DNA of 64,000 bases from the NCBI GenBank assembly GCA_910576325.1, contig CAJTIM010000008.1:114264-178263 (forward strand), read 5' to 3'. Within the stretch, counting starts at the first letter, position 1. Every line of letters starts with the position of its first letter. The notes under the pieces were generated by a model. It made no database searches, was not told the origin of the DNA, and worked only from the letters and a program-made list of their open reading frames with translations. Positions 25,785 through 33,726 of the stretch are shown here, piece by piece. The stretch is from Clostridia bacterium. Its GTDB lineage: Bacteria; Bacillota; Clostridia; Lachnospirales; Lachnospiraceae. Made by a program: the position numbers and the translations under genes.

Positions 25785-26889
25785 ACATCCTTTGGGGAAT
25801 ATGTTATGATCAACCGCTGATGTAGTTTTTTGTTGTAAACGGTTCATCTTTGTAATAGAGATGGTCTTTATCATCTTCTGACAGCTTTGCGATATCAGCA
25901 GGCATATCATCTGTCAGGCACTTAAAACCGCTCCTGTCCAATGCCCATGCCCGATCCTCAGCAGGGAGTTTTTTGATTGATTGGGTTACAATGAATGCAC
26001 GTTGTCCCATGTGGTTAAATACCCGGTTGTCTTCAGACGCAAGACCCGCATCACTGCAATATATAAACTTTTCACATCCGAACTGCTGAAGGATCTTAGT
26101 TTCCAGGGGCTTTAGTGATTTTTGCTCATTCTGATTCCCTGGAAAAAGGGAAAATGCTAACGGCAGCCCGTCACCGTCCGTAAAAAGGCCCATCTGAATA
26201 ATGGGGTTTGGCCGGTGTTCTTTACTCTTGCCGTATTTTTTATCTCCGTCCTCCTGTTCAATCTCAAAATAGTAGTTTGTACAATCGTAATAAAGAATCC
26301 GGTCATTTCTATTACCTAGAAAAAAACTGTTCTTGTAAACTTCTGACAGGATAAAATCTATTTCCCTGGCAAGGACCGAAAGTGCACGATAAACATCATG
26401 CAGTTCATAAGTCGGCGGCTCAAGGAATTGTTTTGCGGCATGGAAAGAAGAACTTTTACTGGAAGGTTCCAACACTCTGGTATAGATCAGGTCTGATAGG
26501 ATTGCATTTAGATCATACTCGAACTTATAGCGGCTTTTGATCTTCCGGCATATGGAATCCATCTTAAGGCCATAATAAATCGACTGGAGGAAAAGATAAC
26601 CGCCAGCGAAAAGCTTCTGCTTATGGTAATCCATAAGTTTGTTGGAATGAAAAGGAACCATGACAAGAGCATCTTCCTTTTCACTTTTGTATTTCATCGT
26701 TTCAAGATGAGCCTGTTCGTTAGCCCATGCCATGACCCCGTCTCTATCAGTATTGAGACGCTTTGACAATTCAGCCAGAGTACCAAGCTTCCGGATAGTT
26801 TTTGAAGTACTTTTTCCCTGTGCATTTGTATAAGACTGAGTAATGTAAAAAGATTCTGAATTTTTAGATTTGGATGTTGTCACACGCAT
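25785..26889 (-). pseudogene. IS1634-type transposase, frameshifted and C-terminally truncated
   Basis: The DDE transposase has an N-terminal KTIRKLGTLAEL region and RILYYDCTNYYFEIE with the first catalytic Asp. QMGLFTDGDGLPLAFSLFPGNQ and YCSDAGLASEDN carry the next conserved acidic residues. It stops at about 359 residues against roughly 550 expected. After the stop at 25810-25812 the sequence RLIITYSPK, normally part of the same protein, continues in another frame for about nine codons and then gives way to the PIN gene. ATG 26889 follows AGGTGATAATT. The element is dead by frameshift plus deletion of its 3' end. Confidence 0.75.
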
Positions 26890-26971
26890 AATTATCACCT
26901 CTGTTCTATTAGTATATCATAATGTGTCAAACACCCGGCTCGCCAAATTCGGTATAATCTTTATGATATTT

Positions 26972-28111
26972 TAATTTAACTTGTTGTGCTAGTTGATTAT
27001 TGATATAGAAAAACTTCAACACCATATGCTATCCTATAGTTGTACACGACTACAGACTATGAAAGGAGACACATGATGTTGAAGTTTCAAGATGATTATA
27101 CCACTCTCATAGCAACTTTTGAAGATTTTATTTTGCTTGTTTACACAATTGTTGATGATTTATACCGGCAGGTTGTTCCTGTGTCTGTTTCGCATAGGCG
27201 GAACGTGCACACGGCTAAAATGTCTGATTCCGAAATTATTACCTTAAGTATCTGCGGCGAACTGACTGGCACAGATTCTGAAAAAGCATGGTATTCTTTT
27301 GTGAAACGCAATTACCGGCATCTGTTTCCCAGACTCTGCAGCCGTACCCGCTTCAACCGAACCAGGAGGGCGCTTTTGCAGGCAACGGAACTGCTCCGTC
27401 AGCAGCTGGCACAGTCCTTTCCTATACCAGTCAGCCGTTATTTTGTCATTGACAGCTTTCCACTTCCGGTCTGCAAGTTTGGGCGTGCGCATTACTGCCA
27501 TTCTTTCTGCACGGAAGGCGCGAATTATGGAAGGTGTCCTTCCAAAAAGGAAACTTATTTTGGTTTCAAAGTCCATGCCTTGATTACGCTGGAGGGTTAT
27601 ATTTCAGCATTTGAGATCACTCCGGCATCCGTGGATGACAGGGAAGGGCTCCGGGACTTTGCGGAGAATCACCTTGGTCTGGTAATCCTTGGGGATAAAG
27701 GATACACGGGAGAAGCCCTGTCTGCCGACATGCAAAACAAAGGGATCTGCTTAATGTCCTTAAAGCCTTCCAATTATAAAAAGAACTGGCCCACAGAAAT
27801 ACGGCGGTTGATTTTTCGTTTCAGGAGGAGGGTGGAAACCGTATTTTCGCAGCTAAGCGGACAACTGAATGCGGAAAGAGTGCTGGCAAAAAGTTTCCGG
27901 GGATTATGTACCCGACTTCAGAACAAAGTCTTAGGACATAATCTATGTATGGCATTCAACAGCATATTCCTGGAGCCCTGTGACATAGGAAAAATCAAAC
28001 AACTGATATTCTAAAAAATTTTCCGAAAATGCATAGGGACTTTTTGGCTTTTTCAGTGTTTAGGCAAAGTATGCGATATTAGTTATTTAAGTAGCACAAC
28101 GAGTTAATTTA
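26972..28111 (+). mobile_element. Complete IS982-family insertion sequence with target duplication
   Basis: The element runs from 26979 to 28104 with terminal inverted repeats ACTTGTTGTGCTAGTT and ACTCGTTGTGCTACTT (13 of 16 identical). It is flanked by the 7-bp direct repeat TAATTTA (26972-26978 and 28105-28111), a typical IS982-type duplication. It holds one intact transposase gene. The short duplication and intact ORF suggest a recent insertion. Confidence 0.85.
27073..28014 (+). CDS. IS982 family transposase (313 aa)
   Basis: This DDE transposase has RYFVIDSFPLPVCKF (first Asp), GFKVHALITLEGYI, EITPASVDDREGL, VILGDKGYTG (second Asp) and the RRRVETVFSQLS helix with the Glu. Length is as expected for IS982. 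The first of two adjacent ATG codons (27073) follows GAAAGGAG. The ORF is intact, so the element may be active. Confidence 0.9.
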   Translation: MMLKFQDDYTTLIATFEDFILLVYTIVDDLYRQVVPVSVSHRRNVHTAKMSDSEIITLSICGELTGTDSEKAWYSFVKRNYRHLFPRLCSRTRFNRTRRALLQATELLRQQLAQSFPIPVSRYFVIDSFPLPVCKFGRAHYCHSFCTEGANYGRCPSKKETYFGFKVHALITLEGYISAFEITPASVDDREGLRDFAENHLGLVILGDKGYTGEALSADMQNKGICLMSLKPSNYKKNWPTEIRRLIFRFRRRVETVFSQLSGQLNAERVLAKSFRGLCTRLQNKVLGHNLCMAFNSIFLEPCDIGKIKQLIF

Positions 28112-28138
28112 TTAGGCATATTTTATTATACCATGAAT

Positions 28139-28175
28139 GGCAGGTTCTTCGGAGCCTGCTTTTCTGTTTTTTGAC
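28139..28175 (+). terminator. Terminator right of the IS982 element
   Basis: GCAGGTTC and GAGCCTGC pair around a TTCG tetraloop, then TTTTCTGTTTTTT follows. It is oriented on the plus strand and would belong to a gene formerly left of the insertion. Confidence 0.7.
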
Positions 28176-28248
28176 ATAAAAGTGGAGCCATTGCTTCATA
28201 AATGATTACTCATCTATTTTGCAACAGCCCCTTTATTGCCCTAGAATT

Positions 28249-28285
28249 AATCAAGTCTTAAAAACTAAGAGTCTTGATTTTTTTT
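28249..28285 (+). terminator. Second plus-strand terminator
   Basis: AATCAAG-TCTTA and TAAGA-GT-CTTGATT form a stem with a five-base loop, followed by a T run. No plus-strand gene remains nearby to use it. Confidence 0.6.
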
Positions 28286-28314
28286 ACTTATCTTTATAAA
28301 AAAGGCTAATCTAA

Positions 28315-28524
28315 ATGATATTGCTGACCTTACACTTTGTTAAATGCGAATTTATGCTCGCTTTCCTCAGGGACCAGAACACGGCGGCCTCGGTATTTGA
28401 TGTCATTGAACGGCTTTATTTGGAACTTCGTCCGGACAGGTTCATGAATCTCTTCCCTGTCCTTCTGGGCGCACATTTCATTTCCCCAAATGATATCACG
28501 CTGCGCCCAGAACTTCTAAAATAA
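28315..28524 (+). pseudogene. IS30-family transposase remnant
   Basis: The fragment LTLHFVKCEFMLAFLRDQNT, then VIERLYLELRPDRFMNLFPVLL, is typical of the IS30 transposase core. The catalytic TDNGSEF segment that should follow is replaced by GAHFISPND, indicating a small deletion. Both ends of the gene are missing. Confidence 0.6.
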
Positions 28525-28924
28525 AAAAACAAAAATACCAGCAGCACACTAAATTCTCAAGTACATAACACATGAAATCAGGGGGGAATTTAATATTTCA
28601 AAAAATGGTTAAATTGTACCCACGCTGTTTTGCGCCCAAAAATCAGGTGATTTTGGTAGTTTCATCCTAATCTTAACATAAAAATACTAGAGATAAACCT
28701 TTTTTGAACATAAAAATTTATCTCTGGTAGAATTTACCCTTACAAGGTGGAAGTTATCTTTTCATTTCACCCTTCTTGAAAAAGCCAAAAATTTTTTCTC
28801 CTTGTCATTTCTTCTTTATTCCTATACTATTATGAAAAGAACAAAAGTTAGGGCCTCTTTAATGTACAGGTATTCTAAATACAGGTTAAGCGCTATAAAA
28901 TTTTGATTTGGAGATATAACCATT
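28525..28924. other. Intergenic AT-rich region before the PHP phosphatase gene
   Basis: The 400-nt stretch has one inverted repeat (AGAGATAAA at 28690 and TTTATCTCT at 28717) without a T run and a loose -10-like TATAAA near 28900. I see no gene. Confidence 0.4.
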
Positions 28925-29728
28925 ATGAAGGCAGATTTTCATTTACATTCTTCTTTTTCCGGGGATAGTGATACTGCGCCGGAGCAGATCGTTGAGACCG
29001 GGCTTCTTAAAGGGCTTTCTGCGGTCTGTTTTACGGAGCATTTTGATGCGGATTATCCTTATGATAATGTGTGTTTTGTGCTGGATACGGAGGCTTACCT
29101 GGAACGTGTTTTGGAGCTTCGTTCCGCTTATGAGGGACGAATTGAGATTGGGTTCGGGGTGGAGCTTGGGCTGCAGCCGCACCTTGGGGAGCTTTACCGT
29201 TCTTATGTGGGGCAGTATCCCTTTGATTTTGTGATTGGGTCTACGCATTTGATGGATGGGAAGGACCCTTATTATGCTTCGTTTTGGGAGGATTGTGCGC
29301 CGAAGGATGGGATTCGGAGGTTTTTGGAGATTACGCTGGAAAATATGAAGGCTTTTGATGATTTTGATGTTTATGGACATCTGGATTATATTGTGCGGTA
29401 TGCGCCTTTGGAGCCTAAGCGGTTTTTTTATGGGGATTATGGGGATTTGATGGATGAGATTTTGCGGTTTTTGATTTCGCATGGGAAAGGGATTGAGGTA
29501 AATACCGGGGGGTATAAGGCGGGGCTTGGGTGCCCGAATCCATGTCCGGAGGTTTTGCGGAGGTACCGGGAGCTGGGCGGGGAGATTGTGACGATGGGGT
29601 CGGATGCTCATGCGGCGGAGTATGTGGGGGGATTTATGGATGAGGCCCGGGATGTGCTGCGGGATTGTGGGTTTCGGTATTTTACTGTATTTCGGGGGAG
29701 GAAGGCTGGTTTTGTTGCGTTAGATTGA
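28925..29728 (+). CDS. PHP-domain histidinol-phosphatase-like phosphoesterase (267 aa)
   Basis: The PHP-fold metal enzyme has HLHSSFSGDSD at the N-terminus, FTEHFD, FGVELGL, FVIGSTHLMDG, YGHLDYIVRY and TMGSDAHAAEYVG, which together supply the metal-binding His, Asp and Glu residues of HisJ/HisK histidinol-phosphate phosphatases. No other his genes are near, so another phosphate ester is possible. Third codon positions become strongly G or T towards the 3' end, opposite to the SpoVB-like gene, and the gene ends 12 nt before palindromic element B. Confidence 0.85.
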   Translation: MKADFHLHSSFSGDSDTAPEQIVETGLLKGLSAVCFTEHFDADYPYDNVCFVLDTEAYLERVLELRSAYEGRIEIGFGVELGLQPHLGELYRSYVGQYPFDFVIGSTHLMDGKDPYYASFWEDCAPKDGIRRFLEITLENMKAFDDFDVYGHLDYIVRYAPLEPKRFFYGDYGDLMDEILRFLISHGKGIEVNTGGYKAGLGCPNPCPEVLRRYRELGGEIVTMGSDAHAAEYVGGFMDEARDVLRDCGFRYFTVFRGRKAGFVALD

Positions 29729-29740
29729 GTGGGGACGGAC

Positions 29741-29950
29741 GGTGAGGACCGAAAGCATGGCGGCAGCCTTTTCCATATCTGTGTTCGGACGGTTCTCATA
29801 CACGCTGTCTGCTCTGAACGTACATTATTTTTGCAGGGCTTGGCTTTGGGAATGTTTTGTAATAATGTACACTCATATCAGACAGCGTGTATGCGAACAG
29901 CCGGACACTTGATATCGGAAAAGACTGCCGCCACGCTTTCGGTCCTCACC
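29741..29950 (-). repeat. Long palindromic element, copy B (210 bp, inverted orientation)
   Basis: The left arm (29741-29829) and right arm (29861-29950) are inverted copies around a loop of about 31 nt. The arm types seen in copies A and C are swapped here: the left arm carries ATATCTGTGTTCGGAC and the right arm (inverted) GATATCAAGTGTCCGGC, so this copy lies the other way round. The outer 26 bp are near-perfect inverted repeats with a locus-specific sequence. It lies between the convergent PHP gene and restriction operon. The rest of the 481-nt gap is G/T-rich and then holds the hairpin at 30068. Confidence 0.9.
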
Positions 29951-30067
29951 TGGTTGTGGTGGGTATTTATGTGGAAGTGGCTTTAAAAGCTTTTGGAATT
30001 TTGTTTGTTGATGTTGGATGTGGTGTGTTTCAAATGGTCAGTATTGCAGAGTTGCCCTGATATTAAC

Positions 30068-30139
30068 ATGTGTAGTTCCCTGCACAAGCAAAAGACGCCT
30101 TGCTGTGCAAGACGTCTTTAGGAACTCCTTCTACACATG
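30068..30139. repeat. Nested inverted repeat 3' of the restriction operon
   Basis: CATGTGTAG and CTACACATG, plus GTTCC and GGAAC, form an outer stem. Inside, AAAGACGCCTTG pairs with CAAGACGTCTTT. An alternative stem TGCACAAGCA/TGCTGTGCA would compete with the inner one. It lies about 70 nt after the DUF3800 stop and may act as the operon terminator, but it lacks a long T run. Confidence 0.55.
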
Positions 30140-30209
30140 GCAGATGAGCTATTTATAGTATATGCCATCTTCGACTATTTGTCAATCAATCAGAAAAACT
30201 AAGTTTCTG

Positions 30210-30557
30210 TTAATTCTTATCAAAGTACATTTTATAATACCATGTATCATGTGTTTGATTATATCTGACATGGTTCAGCTTTGATTTATCAGGAATGATA
30301 ACGCCCCGAAAATGCATATCATCATCATCAAAAAAGTAGTTTACTAAGTCTTTATACAAATCCATTTTTGCCGGACTGATTTTCGTCCATTTCAATTCCA
30401 TTGTCTCAGAAACGTTATTTCTCTTTTTTATCTGGCGAATACGCTCGTTAATTTCTCGAAGTTTGGATTGTGGACACCACACAGCCCCAAGTACCATAGC
30501 ATTGCTGCTATCATGCTTCAGATGACAGGTTTCATCACAATAAACGTTATATAGCAT
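30210..30557 (-). CDS. DUF3800 protein, short or truncated (115 aa)
   Basis: The sequence begins YNVYCDETCHL, followed by MVLGAVWCP, MELKWTKISPAK and YFFDDDDMHFRGVIIP, as in DUF3800 proteins, which are thought to be RNase H-fold nucleases often encoded near defence genes. Family members are usually about twice this length, so the second half with further acidic residues is missing. It follows hsdR by 12 nt as the last gene of the restriction operon. The ATG has AAGGA upstream. Confidence 0.65.
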   Translation of the reverse strand: MLYNVYCDETCHLKHDSSNAMVLGAVWCPQSKLREINERIRQIKKRNNVSETMELKWTKISPAKMDLYKDLVNYFFDDDDMHFRGVIIPDKSKLNHVRYNQTHDTWYYKMYFDKN

Positions 30558-30569
30558 TCCTTCACCATC

Positions 30570-33500
30570 TTAACTTTCTTGTTTTTTCCCATAATATGCC
30601 GATTCCTCTGCTACCATAGACAGCATTGGTTCCATATCATAAAGATATGTATCTTTTTCTGATTTCGTTTCGATTTCCGCACTTACAAGACCAAAATATT
30701 TCTCAAAGAACGCTTTCAGCTTTCCAATTACAGTCTGCTTCTTCTGATTCCGTGAACTGCCGCCAAAACGGGAGACGGGAGGCATCAGACGGTCAACATC
30801 CGTTCCGGTTGTTTTGAGTGCGCCGTCTCGGAACGCGTTTTCCACAAATTTTCTGGTTTCTTCCGGTTTCAGACGTTCCTCCTGAATCAATGCCTGAATA
30901 TCTGTTTCTCGCTGTTCCCGCACAAACCGCTGCCAGTCTGTATTGACATCTGTACTTGCGTTGATGGTGTCAATAAAATTTTCGATCAGTTCTTTTTTTG
31001 AACGAAGCTGTAAGCTGGATTTGATGGCTTTATCAATCGCAACCAGAATTTCTTTATCTTCACAGTTGGAGTCATGGTACTTTGCCACCAGCATCAAGAT
31101 ATAGTCAATGTTGACTTCTACCTGCTTCACCAGTTCCATTTCAAAAACAACGTCATCCAGTATGCTGTCTTTGCTGCCCGGCTTTGGCTTGATTTCTTCG
31201 TATACATCGTGATATGTGCCTGTATAGTCCTGAAAATCAATGGACGACAGGATTTCGTTTCCTGCAAAACGGTCAAAGGCGGACAAAATATTTCTCAAGC
31301 GGAGAATATTGCCAAACAGCACAAGAAAGTCTTTTTTATTCTGTTCCCCTGCAATCGGCTGCCCTAACGGAAATTGCTCCAGCAGTTCCGCGATACGTTC
31401 CTCATATCCCTTTTGCCTGCGGCCTTTCTCGTCCACACAGCCATAGTAATAATCTTCGTAGGATTTCAGAAGAACGATTCCATTCGCTTCCTTATCTCCA
31501 AACAGCGCAACAGCTTCATTGGTGGCTTCCTCAAGGTTACGGAAGCAGACGATATTTCCAAACGTTTTAACAGAATTTAAAATGCGGTTTGTTCTTGAAA
31601 ATGCCTGTATCAAACCGTGCATTTTCAGATTTTTGTCTACCCAAAGGGTGTTCAGTGTCGTGGCATCAAATCCTGTCAGGAACATATTGACTACAAGTAG
31701 CAGATCCACTTCCCGATTTTTCACCTTTTCGGACAGGTCTTTGTAATAGTCCTGAAATCCTTTGCTGGAAGTATCAAAGTTTGTTTTGAACACTTTATTG
31801 TAATCATCAATCGCCATATCCAGAAAGTCGCGCGAACTCTTATCAAGACCCTCTGTGTCAAAGCTTTCCTCTTCAAGAAACCCATCTGCCGTATCTGCTT
31901 CATTTGGAGCAAATGAGAAGATGGCTGCAATGGTTAAATCCTTATGCTGTCTGGAGAGCTGTTTTTTCAATTCCAGATAATACTTTTTACAGACAGGAAT
32001 GGAGCTGACTGCAAACATCGAATTGAAACCGTTGACCCGTTTCCCTTTCAGACTGTAAAAAACATTGCGGTTCGTTTTCTGGTCAAAGTGTTCCAGAATA
32101 TACTTTACAACCTCCGAGATACGTTCCGGTGAAGCCAGTGCCTCCTCTGTGTCAATGGCTGTGACCTTTTTATCCTTATCACTGTCTTTTTGCCTGATGG
32201 TATTGATATAATCAATCCGAAACGGCAGGACATTCCCATCGTTGATCGCGTCCACGATGGTATAAGTATGGAGTTTTTCACCAAAAGCCTGTTCTGTGGT
32301 TCTCAAATTTGGATTTCCACCTGCAGCGGCATTAACTGAAAAAATCGGAGTTCCGGTAAAACCAAAAATATGGTAGTTTTTAAAATGTTTGATAATGTTG
32401 GTGTGCATCTGCCCGAACTGGCTGCGGTGGCACTCGTCAAATACAAGAACAACATGCTTGTGATAAATCGGATGGCTCTTGTTTTTTGTAATGAATATAT
32501 CCAGCTTTTGAATCGTCGTTACAATAATGCGGGAAGTGGTATCCTCAAGCTGTTTTTGCAGAACGGCAGTGCTTTTGTTCCCGTTGGCAGCACCTTTTTC
32601 AAAGCGGTCATATTCTTTGATGGTCTGGTAGTCCAAATCTTTACGGTCAACTACAAACAAAACCTTATCAATATACGGCAGACCAGTCGCAAGCTGCGCC
32701 GTTTTGAATGATGTCAGTGTTTTGCCGCTTCCGGTAGTGTGCCAAATGTAACCTCCGGCTTCAATCGTTCCGGTCTTCTTGTAATTTGTGGATACTTCAA
32801 TCCGATTCAAAATCCGCTCGGTGGCTACAATCTGATAAGGCCGCATCACCAACAGCATATCTTCTGAGGTAAATACGCAGTATTTTGTCAGGATATTCAG
32901 AATGGTATGCTTTGCAAAGAAGGTTTTTGTAAAATCTACAAGGTCAGCAATGATTTTATTATTGCCGTCTGCCCAATAAGAAGTAAACTCAAAACTGTTG
33001 GAAGTTTTCCTGCTGCGCTTTTTTGCGGAGCTTTCATTTTCCTTGATATGGCTTGCTCTGGTGGTGTTGGAATAATATTTTGTGGATGTGCCATTTGAGA
33101 TGACAAAAATCTGCACATATTCATACAGACCGCAGCCTGCCCAAAAACTATCCCTCTGGTATCGGTTAATCTGATTGAATGCTTCTTTTATCGCAACGCC
33201 GCGGCGTTTTAACTCTACATGTATCAGCGGCAGACCGTTGATCAAAATCGTCACATCATAGCGTGTATAATGCTTTCCGGCGATTTCTTCGTATTGATTG
33301 ATGACCTGGAGACGGTTGTTATGGATATTCTTCTTATCAATCAGAAAGATGTTCAGCGTTGTGCCGTCCTCACGGATGAGATTCTGCACATAATCTTCTT
33401 GAATCTTTCTGCTTTTTTCTACAATGCTCTCGTTAGCATTGGCAATTTTACTTTTGAAAAAGCTGTCCCATTCTCTGTCTGTAAATTGAAAGTGATTCAG

Positions 33501-33707
33501 TAATTCCAACTGCCGGCGCAGATTGGCAATCAGGTCTTTTTCGTTGTGAATGGTAACATATTCATACCCTTGCCCGCCAAGCATTTTGATAAATGCGGCT
33601 TCTAGAGCGGCTTCACTTTGATAGGCATCGGAGCGTTTTGTCTGTGGTTCGTATTCAGTTACAACTGTGCTTTCGTTGGTAGAAAGCACGATATTGTAAG
33701 TACTCAT
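30570..33707 (-). CDS. hsdR: Type I restriction enzyme, R (motor/nuclease) subunit
   Basis: HsdR translocates DNA and cuts it when the complex meets unmethylated sites. The N-terminal nuclease domain has the D...ExK pattern in YDVTILINGLPLIHVELKRR (about 150-170). The SF2 motor has HTTGSGKTLTSFK (Walker A), VLVFDECHRSQFG (DECH box), FGFTGTPIF, and FLTGFDATTLNTLWVDK with QAFSRTNR. A C-terminal helical region for HsdM binding follows. At 1045 residues it is full length. The ATG follows AAAAAGGAG. It lies 19 nt after hsdS. Confidence 0.95.
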   Translation of the reverse strand: MSTYNIVLSTNESTVVTEYEPQTKRSDAYQSEAALEAAFIKMLGGQGYEYVTIHNEKDLIANLRRQLELLNHFQFTDREWDSFFKSKIANANESIVEKSRKIQEDYVQNLIREDGTTLNIFLIDKKNIHNNRLQVINQYEEIAGKHYTRYDVTILINGLPLIHVELKRRGVAIKEAFNQINRYQRDSFWAGCGLYEYVQIFVISNGTSTKYYSNTTRASHIKENESSAKKRSRKTSNSFEFTSYWADGNNKIIADLVDFTKTFFAKHTILNILTKYCVFTSEDMLLVMRPYQIVATERILNRIEVSTNYKKTGTIEAGGYIWHTTGSGKTLTSFKTAQLATGLPYIDKVLFVVDRKDLDYQTIKEYDRFEKGAANGNKSTAVLQKQLEDTTSRIIVTTIQKLDIFITKNKSHPIYHKHVVLVFDECHRSQFGQMHTNIIKHFKNYHIFGFTGTPIFSVNAAAGGNPNLRTTEQAFGEKLHTYTIVDAINDGNVLPFRIDYINTIRQKDSDKDKKVTAIDTEEALASPERISEVVKYILEHFDQKTNRNVFYSLKGKRVNGFNSMFAVSSIPVCKKYYLELKKQLSRQHKDLTIAAIFSFAPNEADTADGFLEEESFDTEGLDKSSRDFLDMAIDDYNKVFKTNFDTSSKGFQDYYKDLSEKVKNREVDLLLVVNMFLTGFDATTLNTLWVDKNLKMHGLIQAFSRTNRILNSVKTFGNIVCFRNLEEATNEAVALFGDKEANGIVLLKSYEDYYYGCVDEKGRRQKGYEERIAELLEQFPLGQPIAGEQNKKDFLVLFGNILRLRNILSAFDRFAGNEILSSIDFQDYTGTYHDVYEEIKPKPGSKDSILDDVVFEMELVKQVEVNIDYILMLVAKYHDSNCEDKEILVAIDKAIKSSLQLRSKKELIENFIDTINASTDVNTDWQRFVREQRETDIQALIQEERLKPEETRKFVENAFRDGALKTTGTDVDRLMPPVSRFGGSSRNQKKQTVIGKLKAFFEKYFGLVSAEIETKSEKDTYLYDMEPMLSMVAEESAYYGKKQES

Positions 33708-33726
33708 AAAAGTCTCCTTTTTCAGA

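Noticed and set aside
25292..25813. Intact 173-aa gene starting MIITYSPK
   Set aside because: The first residues belong to the transposase in another frame, the start is TTG without a ribosome site, and the PIN N-terminus is missing.
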